This document shows positions 43,371 through 52,154 of a DNA stretch of 64,000 nucleotides, in pieces. The stretch's first letter is position 1. Every line of letters begins with the position of its first letter. Position numbers and translations under genes: made by a program. The notes beneath the pieces are model-generated. The model made no database searches. It was not told where the DNA came from and saw nothing but the letters and a program-made list of their open reading frames with translations. The DNA lies in assembly GCF_009189165.1 (NCBI RefSeq), contig NZ_CP045118.1:1550001-1614000 (forward strand), given 5' to 3'. The DNA comes from Pseudomonas sp. SCB32 (GTDB lineage Bacteria; Pseudomonadota; Gammaproteobacteria; Pseudomonadales; Pseudomonadaceae).

Positions 43371-43398
43371 CGGGCGACTTAGGTCGCCCGTTTTTTTT
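43371..43398 (+). terminator. Strong intrinsic terminator of ccoM
   Basis: CGGGCGAC / GTCGCCCG, 8-bp stem with a 4-nt loop, directly followed by eight T residues. Confidence 0.95.
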
Positions 43399-43518
43399 GC
43401 CTGCGCGAAAGTCGGGATGTCAATTTGTTAGCAGGCTAATAATATGTCTTGCAACGATGTTTCCATCCCTGTGGCCGACTATCTTTAAGCGATAGACCGG
43501 AGCCTTTCGAGAGACCGC

Positions 43519-45507
43519 GTGCGATCTACGCTACAGGCATTCCTCGCGCCGGATACGCTGGCGCTGAAGTTCGCGATCAAGACCCTCCTGGCCGGCGGTC
43601 TGGCGCTCTGGTGCGCGTTCCGTTTCGACCTCGAACAGCCGCAGTGGGCGCTGATGACGGTGTTCATCGTGTCCCAGCCGCTGTCGGGCATGGTGGTGGC
43701 GAAGGGGCTGTTCCGTCTGATCGGCACCCTGGCCGGAACCGCCATGTCGGTGGTCATCATGGCGCTGTTCGCGCAGACCCCCTGGCTGTTCCTGCTGGCC
43801 GTGTCGGTGTGGCTCGGCCTGTGTACCGCCGCTTCGACCACGTTGCGCAATCACGTTTCCTACGCCTTCGTGCTCTCGGGCTACACGGTGGCGATCATCG
43901 GCCTGCCGGCGATCAGCCATCCGCTGGATGTGTTCGACCAGGCGGTGGCGCGCTCCACGGAAATCTGCCTGGGCATCCTGTGTGCGTCGGCGGTCAGCGC
44001 GATTCTCTGGCCGCGCCGGGTCGAGGCCAACCTGGACAAGCAGGCGCGGGCCACCTGGCTTACCGGGATGCAGGCCGCGCTCAGCGAAATCGAGGCAGAT
44101 GCGCGGGAGATCAAGGGCCTGCTGCAGGCGCTGGGCAAGATCGTCGAAGTGGACGTGCAGCGCGACCATGCCTGGTTCGAGGGTTATCGCGGGCGCATGC
44201 GTTCGCGGGCGCTGCGCATCCTGTCCCGCGACCTGCTCAGCCTGTTGCGCACCGCGCGCGGCGTGGCCCGCCAGCGCAGCGTGCTGGACGAGGGCGACAA
44301 GAGGCGATTGCGGCCCTGGGTCGATGAGCTTCAGGCGGTGCTGCAGGACCCCCAGGTCGACTCGATGAAGGCATTGGGCGAGCGGCTGGAGCAGGCGGGC
44401 ACTGACGACACCCAATCCAATGATCTGCGTTACTGCCTGACCCGCTGTGCACTGCTGCTGCGCAAGGCGGTGGAGGCCGAGCGCACCATGCGTTCGGTAG
44501 CCTCGGGGGCGGTGGATGAGCGAGCGGCGGGCACGCTGTCCTGGCACCGCGACTGGTTGATGGCCCTGTTCTACGGGCTGCGCAGCGCCGTGGCGCTGCT
44601 CGGCATGTCGGCCTTCTGGATGGCCACAGCCTGGCCAGCCGCTACCGGCGGGATGCTGCTGGCCGCGGTGATCTGCAGCCTGTTCGCCAACCGCGACAAC
44701 GCCGTCGCCATCGGCCTGGGTTTCCTGCGCGGCATCCTCTACGCGATTCCCGCCGCCGCCGTGGTTACCCAGTGGCTGCTGCCGCAGTGGAATGGCTTCC
44801 CGCTGCTGTGCATGGCGCTGGGCGTACCCCTGTTCTTCGCCTTGCTGGGCATGGCCACGCCGGTGCTGGCCGGCACCGCCACGTCCTTTGCGATCCACTT
44901 CATCACCCTGGTGGCGCCGAGCAATGTAATGCGCTACGACCTGGCGTCGCTGCTCAACTCCGCCCAGGGCGTGGTCATCGGCGTGGGTTTTGCGGTCATA
45001 GTGTTCCGCTTGCTCACCCTGCCGGCGGACTGGCTCAACCGGCGCCTGATCCAGGCCACCTGCGACGATCTCGGGCGCCTGACCCGACGGCCGATCGAAG
45101 AGGCGGAGAACTGGTTCGGCGGGCGCATGGCCGACCGCCTGATTCGCCTCGCCCGGCACTACACCCTGTTGCCGAAGGAGGAGCAGCGGCGCTGGCAGGA
45201 CGGGTTGCTGGCGCTGGACCTGGGCAACGAACTGATCCACATGCGGGCCTGCCTCAATAGCGCCCACGGTGTGTTGCGCAAGGCGCGCGACCAATTCCTG
45301 GGCTCGCTTGCCAGCGTGCTGGAGCAGGGGCCGGGCAGCGGCCGCGAACAGCGCCTGGAGTCGCTCTGCGAGCCGCTGGAACAGGCCCTGGAGCGCGACG
45401 TCCACGGCGAAAACGAGCCCAATCGCCTGGCCCGCGCCGCCCTGGCGCAATTGCGCCACACTTGGCGGCAGTGGTGCCAACTGGAGGATCAGCATGGGGC
45501 TGCATGA
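43519..45507 (+). CDS. aaeB: Aromatic acid exporter family protein, FUSC/AaeB-like
   Basis: 662 residues with two blocks of about five membrane helices separated by a soluble region; WALMTVFIVSQPLSGMVVAKGLFRLIGTLAGTAMSVVIMALF is the FUSC signature, and GLRSAVALLGMSAFWMATAWPAATGGMLLAAVICSLF opens the second block. In E. coli AaeB exports hydroxylated aromatic acids with the adaptor AaeA. The start is GTG. It overlaps the small DUF1656 gene by 14 bp, so the trio is one operon. Confidence 0.88.
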   Translation: MRSTLQAFLAPDTLALKFAIKTLLAGGLALWCAFRFDLEQPQWALMTVFIVSQPLSGMVVAKGLFRLIGTLAGTAMSVVIMALFAQTPWLFLLAVSVWLGLCTAASTTLRNHVSYAFVLSGYTVAIIGLPAISHPLDVFDQAVARSTEICLGILCASAVSAILWPRRVEANLDKQARATWLTGMQAALSEIEADAREIKGLLQALGKIVEVDVQRDHAWFEGYRGRMRSRALRILSRDLLSLLRTARGVARQRSVLDEGDKRRLRPWVDELQAVLQDPQVDSMKALGERLEQAGTDDTQSNDLRYCLTRCALLLRKAVEAERTMRSVASGAVDERAAGTLSWHRDWLMALFYGLRSAVALLGMSAFWMATAWPAATGGMLLAAVICSLFANRDNAVAIGLGFLRGILYAIPAAAVVTQWLLPQWNGFPLLCMALGVPLFFALLGMATPVLAGTATSFAIHFITLVAPSNVMRYDLASLLNSAQGVVIGVGFAVIVFRLLTLPADWLNRRLIQATCDDLGRLTRRPIEEAENWFGGRMADRLIRLARHYTLLPKEEQRRWQDGLLALDLGNELIHMRACLNSAHGVLRKARDQFLGSLASVLEQGPGSGREQRLESLCEPLEQALERDVHGENEPNRLARAALAQLRHTWRQWCQLEDQHGAA

Positions 45508-45703
45508 GATTGGCTGGGGCGGCGTCTACCTCAGTCCGTTGTTCATTTACGCGGTGCTGGCCCTGGGCCTGACGGTGGTGCTGCGCCTGCTGCTGCAGGC
45601 CACGCCCTTCGGCCGCTGGATCTGGCACGAGGCGCTGTTCGATTGCGCGCTGTTCGTGCTGATCCTGTGCGGTGTTACCTGGGCGCTGAGCGCAGCCCCT
45701 TGA
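45494..45703 (+). CDS. aaeX: DUF1656 membrane protein (AaeX-like)
   Basis: 69 residues, two membrane helices; EIGWGGVYLSPLFIYAVLALGLTVVLRLLLQ and WHEALFDCALFVLILCGV are typical of DUF1656/AaeX. It sits between exporter and adaptor genes, starting inside the exporter gene, and is presumed to be a small subunit of the efflux complex. Confidence 0.88.
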   Translation: MGLHEIGWGGVYLSPLFIYAVLALGLTVVLRLLLQATPFGRWIWHEALFDCALFVLILCGVTWALSAAP

Positions 45704-45716
45704 GAGGAGAAGTTGC

Positions 45717-46574
45717 ATGCGCGGATTCCTTCGCGTAGCCGTCACCCTGATTCTGGTCGCTGCCGCCGTACTCGCCGGCATCTGGCTATGGCGTTACTAC
45801 ATGCTCTCGCCCTGGACCCGCGATGCGCGGGTGCGCGCCGACGTGGTGGTGATCGCCCCGGACGTGTCCGGCTGGGTCACCGAACTTGCAGTGCAGGACA
45901 ACCAGCAGGTGAAGGCCGGCGATCTGATCATGCGCATCGACCGCGAGCGCTACGCGGCCAATCTGGAGCAGGCCAAGGCCCTGGCGGAAACCCGGCATCA
46001 GCAATATCTGCTGCGCCAGAGCGAGGCCGCGCGGCGCAATCGCCTGGGGATCGCTGCGATCAGCGCCGAAGACAAGGAAACCGCGCAGATCAACGCGGCC
46101 ATCGCCAAGAGCGAATACGACGAGGCGCTGGCCCAGGTGCGCCTGGCCGAGCTGAACCTTACCCGCAGCGAGATGCGCGCCCCGCGCGACGGCCAGGTGA
46201 CCAACCTGCGCCTGGCCCAGGGCAACTACACCCAGGCCGGACAGCCGGCGATGGCGCTGGTGGACCAGAAGTCCTTCTACGTCACGGCCTATTTCGAGGA
46301 AACCAAGCTGCCCGGCATTCGTGTCGGCCAGCCGGCGAAGATCGTACTGATGAGCGGTGACACGCCCATCGATGGCACCGTGGAAAGCATCAGCAGCGGC
46401 ATCACCGACCGTAACGCGATCCCCGACAGCCAGTTGCTGGCCAACGTCGAACCGACCTTCAACTGGGTGCGCCTCGCCCAGCGCATCCCGGTGCGCATCC
46501 GTCTGGACAAGCTGCCCGAGGGTGTGCACCTGAGCGCGGGGATGACTGCCAGCGTTACCGTGAAGGAGCACTGA
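45717..46574 (+). CDS. aaeA: HlyD-family periplasmic adaptor (AaeA-like)
   Basis: 285 residues with one N-terminal membrane helix (LRVAVTLILVAAAVLAGIWLW) and the membrane-fusion fold: DVVVIAPDVSGWVTELAVQDNQQVKAGDLIMRID (lipoyl-like half), a long coiled-coil hairpin (~80-145), MRAPRDGQVTNLRLAQGNY and the beta-barrel end. It links the FUSC exporter to an outer-membrane channel. GAGAGGAGA lies before ATG. Its 3' end overlaps the MFS gene convergently by 20 bp. Confidence 0.9.
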   Translation: MRGFLRVAVTLILVAAAVLAGIWLWRYYMLSPWTRDARVRADVVVIAPDVSGWVTELAVQDNQQVKAGDLIMRIDRERYAANLEQAKALAETRHQQYLLRQSEAARRNRLGIAAISAEDKETAQINAAIAKSEYDEALAQVRLAELNLTRSEMRAPRDGQVTNLRLAQGNYTQAGQPAMALVDQKSFYVTAYFEETKLPGIRVGQPAKIVLMSGDTPIDGTVESISSGITDRNAIPDSQLLANVEPTFNWVRLAQRIPVRIRLDKLPEGVHLSAGMTASVTVKEH

Positions 46575-47733
46575 GGGGCATATCGTCCCGCTCGCGCTGC
46601 AGCCAGCAGGACAGCGCCGCGCAAACGACCGACGCCGCCACCAGGCCGATGCCGGCCCAGGGCGTCCAGGCAATGCCGGCGAGGCTGATCACCGCGCCGC
46701 CCAGCGCCGCGCCGAGGGCCACGCCCAGGTGCATGGCCGAGGTGTTCAGCGCCACCCCGGCGCTGCCGCTGGCCGGGTCGCTGGCCAACAGGTAGCTCTG
46801 CACTGCCGGCGAGATCATCCAGCTGATGGTGCTCCAGACCATCAGGGCGCAGAGCAGCATCCATGGATGCCCGAGGCTCAGCGGGATCGCCAGCATCGCC
46901 AGTGCGAACAGCACCGGCACCACGATCAGCGCACGACGGTGGCCGAGGTGGTCGCTCAGCCAGCCGCCGAGGTAGCCGCCGCCGATGGCGGCCAGGCCGA
47001 TCAGCAAGAGCGTCAGTGCGATGCTCTGGCTGCCGCTGATGCCGGCGACTTGCTGGAACCAGGGCGTGATGTAGGCGAACAGTGTGAAATGACCACCCAA
47101 CAGCAGGATCGACACCAGCTGCGCCAGGTTCAGCGACGGGCTGCGCAGCTGGCGCCGGTACGCCGCGCCATTGGCCGGGCTGCCGAGGGTGCGGCGGGGC
47201 AAGGCAAGGCGCAGCAGGGCGGCCAGCGGCAATGAATAGAGAGCGATGGCGGCGAAGATCCAGCGCCAGCCGAACCATTCGTTCACCAGCACGCCGGCCG
47301 GCACACCGAACACCAGCGATCCGCTGATACCCATGAAGATCAGGCCGATGGCGCGCCCGCGCTGGGCCGGCGGCGCCAGCTCCACCGCCAGCAGGCTGGC
47401 CTGCATGATCAGCAGCCCGCAACAGGCCGCCATGCCGATGCGCATGGCCAACAGGGAGACGTAGCCGGGGCTCAGGGCTGCACCGGCGTTGAAGGCAGCG
47501 AACACCAGCAGGGTGATCACCAGCAGCCGGCGGCAGTCGGCACCGCGGGTCAGCCAGCCGAGTAGCGGTGCGGCAACGGCGAAGCTCAGGGAGAACAGGC
47601 TGGTGAGCTGGCCGGCGAGGCTGAGGGAAACGCCCAGGTCATCGGCGAGCGAGGGCAGGATACCGGTGAGGATGGCCTCGGCGAGGCCGGCGGCGAAGGT
47701 GCAGAGGGATAGCAACAGCAGTCGAAGGTCCAT
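46555..47733 (-). CDS. Major facilitator superfamily transporter (AraJ/YdhP-like)
   Basis: 392 residues, twelve predicted helices. MFS loops are present (LLGWLTRGADCRRLLVITLLVF between helices 2 and 3, QRGRAIGLIFMGISGSLVFGVPAGVLVNEWFGWRWIFAAIA for helices 4-6). The family exports drugs or sugars. The start has GGAG 7 nt upstream. Its promoter region holds a GTATAC-centred near-palindrome at 47827-47843. Confidence 0.88.
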   Translation of the reverse strand: MDLRLLLLSLCTFAAGLAEAILTGILPSLADDLGVSLSLAGQLTSLFSLSFAVAAPLLGWLTRGADCRRLLVITLLVFAAFNAGAALSPGYVSLLAMRIGMAACCGLLIMQASLLAVELAPPAQRGRAIGLIFMGISGSLVFGVPAGVLVNEWFGWRWIFAAIALYSLPLAALLRLALPRRTLGSPANGAAYRRQLRSPSLNLAQLVSILLLGGHFTLFAYITPWFQQVAGISGSQSIALTLLLIGLAAIGGGYLGGWLSDHLGHRRALIVVPVLFALAMLAIPLSLGHPWMLLCALMVWSTISWMISPAVQSYLLASDPASGSAGVALNTSAMHLGVALGAALGGAVISLAGIAWTPWAGIGLVAASVVCAALSCWLQRERDDMPLSAPSR

Positions 47734-47843
47734 GGCGGCTCCGATTCCCGGTGATGGGGTTTCGGGCGGAGGGCCTTCGGTTATCCCAGTTGAGTGAACT
47801 GACGGAGGGCAGGGTAGTCGAGAGGAAAACTGTATACAAGTTT

Positions 47844-47866
47844 CCGGGGCCGGTGGCCGGCCCCGG
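47844..47866. terminator. GC-rich hairpin between phaJ1 and the MFS gene
   Basis: CCGGGGCCGG / CCGGCCCCGG, perfect 10-bp arms with a 3-nt loop and no T-tract. It could be the 3' end hairpin of the leftward phaJ1 transcript. Confidence 0.5.
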
Positions 47867-47877
47867 GATGGACTTCA

Positions 47878-47940
47878 GAACCTGTTCAAGGTCTTGCCGA
47901 GCGCAGCATGAGCAAGCGCAGGCAGACGTTGAATAGGTTC
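47878..47940. repeat. 63-bp element with 12-bp terminal inverted repeats
   Basis: GAACCTGTTCAA (47878-47889) and TTGAATAGGTTC (47929-47940) match at 11 of 12 positions; the right end abuts the phaJ1 stop codon. A CTTGC...GCAAG dyad lies inside. Similar AACCTGTTCAA elements are (from memory) dispersed in Pseudomonas genomes. Confidence 0.5.
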
Positions 47941-48411
47941 TCAGCCGACGGTGATCGTCGGCAGCGCAGGCAGTTCGATGTCGAGCTTTTCGGTGGGCGC
48001 CATCACTTCGGCCTCGCCTTTCACCACGGCCTTGCCATCCTGGTTGAGCACGACTGTGCCGATGCGCACGCGGTTCTTCGGCAGCTTTTCCAGCACTTCC
48101 AGCTCCACCGTCAGTTCGTCACCGAGCTTCACCGGGCGGGTGAACGTCAGGTTCTGGCCGAGGTAGATGGTGCCCGGGCCGGGCAGGGTGGTGGCAATCG
48201 CCGCGCTGATCAGGGCGCCGCTGAGCATGCCGTGGGCGATGCGCTCCTTGAACTGGGTGGTGGCAGCGTACTCGGCGTCCAGGTGCACCGGGTTGCGGTC
48301 GCCGGAGACTTCGGCGAACAGCTGGATGTCGCGCTCGCCGACGCTGCGCTTGAAGCTGGCCTTCTGGCCGACTTCGAGTTCTTCGTAAGGGACGTTTTGC
48401 ACGGAAGTCAT
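47941..48411 (-). CDS. phaJ1: (R)-specific enoyl-CoA hydratase PhaJ1 (MaoC family)
   Basis: 156 residues. The hot-dog fold's catalytic dyad is D38 and H43 in EVSGDRNPVHLD, followed by the hydratase 2 motif FKERIAHGMLSGALISA. It hydrates trans-2-enoyl-CoA to (R)-3-hydroxyacyl-CoA, diverting beta-oxidation intermediates to polyhydroxyalkanoate synthesis. Length and locus fit P. aeruginosa PhaJ1 (PA3302). The start at 48411 overlaps the upstream lipase-like gene by 4 bp; a longer in-frame start lies inside that gene. Confidence 0.9.
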   Translation of the reverse strand: MTSVQNVPYEELEVGQKASFKRSVGERDIQLFAEVSGDRNPVHLDAEYAATTQFKERIAHGMLSGALISAAIATTLPGPGTIYLGQNLTFTRPVKLGDELTVELEVLEKLPKNRVRIGTVVLNQDGKAVVKGEAEVMAPTEKLDIELPALPTITVG

Positions 48412-49361
48412 AGGGGCTCCTCGGATTTCTCGACCTGCGGGACGGGGCAGTGCGCCGCCAGCCAGTCGATCAGGTTGTGGGTGACCTCGTCGCGGTTGCT
48501 CTCGTTGAACAACTCGTGACGGGCGTCGGGATAAATCTTCAGTTGGACGTCGCGTACCCCCGCCCGGGTCATCGCCTGGGCGAGGTCGTTCAGGCGCTTG
48601 CCCTGGCTGACCGGGTCGCGCTCGCCGCCGATCACCATCACCGGCAGGTCGCTGCGGATGCGTGACAGGTGCTCGACCGGGGTGATGTCGGCCAGGCCGC
48701 CGAGCAGGTCCAGCCACAGCTGGTTGCTGCAACGGAAGCCGCAGAGCGGGTCATGGACGTACTTGTCGACCTCGGCGGGATCGCGGCTGAGCCAGTCGAA
48801 GGCGGTGCGGTTCGGCTTGAAGGCCTTGTTGAAGGAGCCGAACGAAAGGAAGTCGATCAGTGCGCTACGGCCCAGCGGCCCCTGCCGCCAGCGCTGGAAG
48901 CGGGCGATCAGCCGGGCACTCTTGTACAGCGCCACCGGCTGGTAGTTGGAGCCGGACAGGACCGCCGCCTTCAGGCTGGCGCTGTGCTGCATCAGGTAGG
49001 CGCTGCCGATGTAGCTGCCCATGCTGTGGCCAAGGAGGATGATGGGCAGGTCCGGGTGTTCCTCGCGGATATGCCGGTTCAGCGTGTGCAGATCGCCGAT
49101 CACCTTGCCCCAGCCGCCATGGTCGGCGTAGTGGCCCAGTTCGCCGTGTTCGGCGGTGCGGCCGTGGCCGCGCTGGTCGATGGCGTAGAGGTGGTAGCCG
49201 GCGGCGTTCAGCGCAAGGCCCAGGCGTTCGTAGCGGCCGGCGTGTTCGGCCATGCCGTGGGACAGCATCAGAGCCCCGCGGGACGGGACTTCCGGTGCCC
49301 AGTGGCGGGTGTACAACGGTGTCTCGTCGCTGGCGGTCAGCCAGTAGGCGGCGTAGGGCAT
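48408..49361 (-). CDS. Monoacylglycerol lipase / lysophospholipase-like alpha/beta hydrolase
   Basis: 317 residues. S113 nucleophile in LLGHSMGSYIGS, acid in GGERDPVS and histidine in PDARHELFNE form the alpha/beta-hydrolase triad, with the HG dipeptide of the oxyanion hole in LMLSHGMAEHAGRY. Members hydrolyse monoacylglycerols or lysophospholipids, releasing fatty acids, which suits a neighbourhood with PhaJ1 and two acyl-CoA synthetases. GGAAGG precedes ATG at 49361. Divergent from fadD2; coupled to phaJ1. Confidence 0.87.
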   Translation of the reverse strand: MPYAAYWLTASDETPLYTRHWAPEVPSRGALMLSHGMAEHAGRYERLGLALNAAGYHLYAIDQRGHGRTAEHGELGHYADHGGWGKVIGDLHTLNRHIREEHPDLPIILLGHSMGSYIGSAYLMQHSASLKAAVLSGSNYQPVALYKSARLIARFQRWRQGPLGRSALIDFLSFGSFNKAFKPNRTAFDWLSRDPAEVDKYVHDPLCGFRCSNQLWLDLLGGLADITPVEHLSRIRSDLPVMVIGGERDPVSQGKRLNDLAQAMTRAGVRDVQLKIYPDARHELFNESNRDEVTHNLIDWLAAHCPVPQVEKSEEPL

Positions 49362-49696
49362 GGGTCCTTCCCGATTGTTGTACGAATTATCGAGCGCAGG
49401 TGAGACACGGCGATCATCGCCGACGCAGCGCAGTGTACAGCGCCGCGCACGTCTGCCCAGGCGATTTTTGCGCAGGCTGGCCGCGGGCATCTCCTGTATG
49501 GATTGCCTCGGCTGGCCTAGGCTTCCCGCGACGCCAAGCGCATCGCCGTACCCCGCACGGCGGCGGGGTGGTGGCGGAAGATTCACGTAGTCAATGAAGC
49601 TTGCGGGAGTCTTTGCGCTGACCGGGGGAGCTGTTAGCTTCCGTCAAATGACCGCAATGGCGGTTTTGTTTCGCTCAGGTACGAGGATAAGAATAA
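49362..49696. other. 335-bp divergent promoter region, lipase/fadD2
   Basis: No open frame with an RBS. No hairpin or PsrA-like inverted GAAAC pair was evident here. Two promoters are presumably present but I could not place hexamers with confidence. Confidence 0.4.
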
Positions 49697-51385
49697 ATGC
49701 AACCTGATTTCTGGAACGACAAACGCCCGGCCGGCGTGCCCAGCGACATTGACCTGGCGGCCTACAAGTCCGTGGTGGAAGTGTTCGAACGCTCCTGCAA
49801 GAAGTTCGCCGACCGTCCGGCGTTCAGCAACCTGGGTGTCACCCTGACCTACGCCGAACTGGACCGCCTGTCCGCCGCCTTCGGCGCGTACCTGCAGAAG
49901 AATACCGACTTGAAGCCCGGCGACCGTATCGCCGTGCAGATGCCCAACATCCTGCAATACCCGATCGCCGTGTTCGGTGCCCTGCGTGCCGGACTCATCG
50001 TGGTCAACACCAACCCGCTCTACACCGCCCGCGAGATGCGTCACCAGTTCAAGGACTCCGGCGCCCGCGCGCTGGTCTACGTGAACCTGTTCGGCAAGCT
50101 AGTGCAGGAAGTGCTGCCCGATACCGGCATCGAATACCTGATCGAGGCGCGCATGGGCGACCTGCTGCCCACGCTCAAGGGCATGCTGGTCAACACCGTG
50201 GTCAAGCACGTGAAGAAGATGGTGCCGGAGTACAGCCTGCCCCAGGCCGTCTCCTTCAAGGACGCCCTGCGCCATGGCCGCGGCCATGGCCTGCAGCCGG
50301 TGAAAGTCGGCCTGGAAGACATCGCCGTCCTGCAATACACCGGCGGCACCACCGGCGTGGCCAAGGGCGCCATGCTCACCCACGGCAACCTGGTGGCGAA
50401 CATGCAGCAGGTGCACGCCTGCCTGCAGCAGCACGGCCCGGACGGCAAGCCGCTGATGCAGGTCGGCAACGAGGTGATGATCGCGCCGTTGCCGCTGTAT
50501 CACATCTATGCCTTCACCGCGAATTGCATGTGCATGATGGTCAACGGCAACCACAACGTGCTGATCACCAACCCGCGCGACATTCCCGGCTTCATCAAGG
50601 AACTCAAACAGTGGCGCTTCTCCGCGCTGCTGGGCCTTAACACCCTGTTCGTCGCCCTGATGGACCGCCCGGAATTCAAGGAAGTCGACTTCTCCAACCT
50701 GAAGGTCACCAACTCCGGCGGCACCGCGCTGGTCACCGCCACCGCCGAACGCTGGAAAGCCCTGACTGGTTGCTCGGTGGTCGAGGGCTATGGCCTCACC
50801 GAAACCTCCCCGGTGGTCAGCACCAACCCCTATGGCGACAAGGCACGCCTGGGCACGGTCGGCATGCCGGTGGCCGGCACCGCCCTGAAGGTGATCGACG
50901 ACGACGGCAAGGACCTCGGCCTGGGCGAGCGCGGAGAGCTGTGCGTGAAGGGCCCGCAGGTGATGAAGGGTTACTGGCAGCGTCCGGAAGCCACCGCCGA
51001 GGTCCTGGACGCCGAAGGCTGGCTGCGTACCGGCGACATCGCGGTGATCGACCCGGACGGCTTCGTGCGCATCGTCGACCGCAAGAAGGACCTGATCATC
51101 GTCTCCGGCTTCAACGTCTACCCCAACGAGATCGAGGACGTGGTCATGGCCCACCCGAAAGTCGCCAACTGCGCGGCGGTTGGCGTGCCGGACGAGAAGT
51201 CCGGCGAGGCGGTGAAACTCTTCGTTGTGCCGCGCGAGGGCGGGGTGACGGTGGAAGAGCTCAAGGCCTACTGCAAGGAGAATTTCACCGGCTACAAGGT
51301 GCCCAAGCACATCGTCATCAAGGATGCCCTGCCGATGACGCCGGTGGGCAAGATCCTGCGCCGGGAGCTGCGCGAAACCGCCTGA
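49697..51385 (+). CDS. fadD2: Long-chain fatty acyl-CoA synthetase FadD2
   Basis: 562 residues of the ANL superfamily. AMP-binding P-loop YTGGTTGVAKGAMLTHGN (about 214-231), VEGYGLTETSPVVS, LRTGDIAVIDPDGFVRIVDRKKDLIIVSGFNVYPNEIE and the C-terminal catalytic lysine in PVGKILRRELR are all present. It activates free fatty acids to acyl-CoA with ATP and CoA, coupled to uptake across the inner membrane. Paralogue of fadD1, 0.8 kb downstream. Closed by a strong terminator. Confidence 0.94.
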   Translation: MQPDFWNDKRPAGVPSDIDLAAYKSVVEVFERSCKKFADRPAFSNLGVTLTYAELDRLSAAFGAYLQKNTDLKPGDRIAVQMPNILQYPIAVFGALRAGLIVVNTNPLYTAREMRHQFKDSGARALVYVNLFGKLVQEVLPDTGIEYLIEARMGDLLPTLKGMLVNTVVKHVKKMVPEYSLPQAVSFKDALRHGRGHGLQPVKVGLEDIAVLQYTGGTTGVAKGAMLTHGNLVANMQQVHACLQQHGPDGKPLMQVGNEVMIAPLPLYHIYAFTANCMCMMVNGNHNVLITNPRDIPGFIKELKQWRFSALLGLNTLFVALMDRPEFKEVDFSNLKVTNSGGTALVTATAERWKALTGCSVVEGYGLTETSPVVSTNPYGDKARLGTVGMPVAGTALKVIDDDGKDLGLGERGELCVKGPQVMKGYWQRPEATAEVLDAEGWLRTGDIAVIDPDGFVRIVDRKKDLIIVSGFNVYPNEIEDVVMAHPKVANCAAVGVPDEKSGEAVKLFVVPREGGVTVEELKAYCKENFTGYKVPKHIVIKDALPMTPVGKILRRELRETA

Positions 51386-51397
51386 GGTGAGAGCAAC

Positions 51398-51432
51398 AAA
51401 AAGGGGGCTGATCCAGGATCAGCCCCCTTTTT
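51398..51432 (+). terminator. Strong terminator of fadD2 (also the YdcH-like gene)
   Basis: AAAAAGGGGGCTGAT / ATCAGCCCCCTTTTT, a 15-bp stem around CCAGG, ending in six T. A/T symmetry allows use from both sides between fadD2 and the convergent YdcH gene. Confidence 0.93.
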
Positions 51433-51458
51433 TATTGCGGGTTGTCGGCCAGAGCCGG

Positions 51459-51695
51459 TCAACCACCACAGCCGCCACAGCAGCCGTCCTTCTTGCGCAG
51501 GATCTCGTAGAGATCGTCCTTGAGCTGCAGCTTCTGTTTCTTCAGCGCCTCGATGGTGTCGTGCGATGCAGGGGTGATGCCGGCTTCCATGTTCTTGATC
51601 TCCTGGTCGAGATCGTTGTGGCTATGGAAGAGCTTGGCGAAATGCGGGTCCTCGGCTTTCAGGCGAGTAATCTTTTCACGGAATTCGGGAAACAT
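51459..51695 (-). CDS. YdcH/DUF465 protein with cysteine-rich tail
   Basis: 78 residues. MFPEFREKITRLKAEDPHFAKLFHSHNDLDQEIKN is the YdcH-type helical hairpin, followed by LKKQKLQLKDDLYEILRKK and ending DGCCGGCGG. E. coli YdcH lacks the cysteine tail, which could bind metal. Start at 51695 has GGAG 8 nt upstream. Function unknown; small coiled-coil protein. Confidence 0.88.
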   Translation of the reverse strand: MFPEFREKITRLKAEDPHFAKLFHSHNDLDQEIKNMEAGITPASHDTIEALKKQKLQLKDDLYEILRKKDGCCGGCGG

Positions 51696-52154
51696 GAGGG
51701 TTCTCCAGGAGAGTGCAAAAGCACTCTGCGGGATCCGGACCTGGATAGTGTTGAGGTAGATCACTGAAGTCTCCGCGACGATAAGGACCGCATGGACCTG
51801 CCTGAAAGCGCCTGATCCGACTCCGAAGATTCACCCCTGCAACGAGGACCAGTCTGACCGCCAGTCCCATCCTTTTTTCCGGTTTCATTTCCCTGAAATC
51901 GACTTTGTCAGACAATCCAACAAGGCTCCAGCCCTTCTGGGACGGGCTTTTCCGACAGGCGGAGGGTTGGTGACCGAAACAGCTGCTTTCGGTCATTTTT
52001 CTGACTGACAAGGCTGTGTTTGGTGCTGGTCGCTGTTTATCAAAGCTGCTAATCTCGGCCCGCTTTTCGCTCCCTGCCTCCAGGGAAAGCGACATAAACA
52101 CAACAACGAACCGCACTGCGGTAAAGACAAGCTGTTGCTTAGGAGTGGGCTTCC
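51696..52154. other. 459-bp region before fadD1 with a terminator-like palindrome
   Basis: No protein gene with an RBS. It holds a GAGTGC-AAAA-GCACTC hairpin at 51711-51726 in the YdcH leader, and TGACCGAAA-N7-TTTCGGTCA (51971-51995) followed by TTTTT. TAATCT near 52051 may be a -10 for fadD1. The long leader could carry an attenuator or a short RNA. Confidence 0.5.
51971..51999 (+). terminator. Terminator-like hairpin or operator in the fadD1 leader
   Basis: TGACCGAAA / TTTCGGTCA, 9-bp perfect arms, 7-nt loop CAGCTGC, then ATTTTT. As DNA it is a near-perfect 25-bp palindrome including CAGCTG. It could terminate an upstream transcript, attenuate fadD1, or be a regulator site (it contains a GAAAC half-site of the PsrA kind). 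Confidence 0.5.

Noticed and set aside
43531..45495. 654-residue minus-strand frame opposite the FUSC exporter
   Set aside because: Antisense shadow with extreme Gln/His/Arg content and no motifs.
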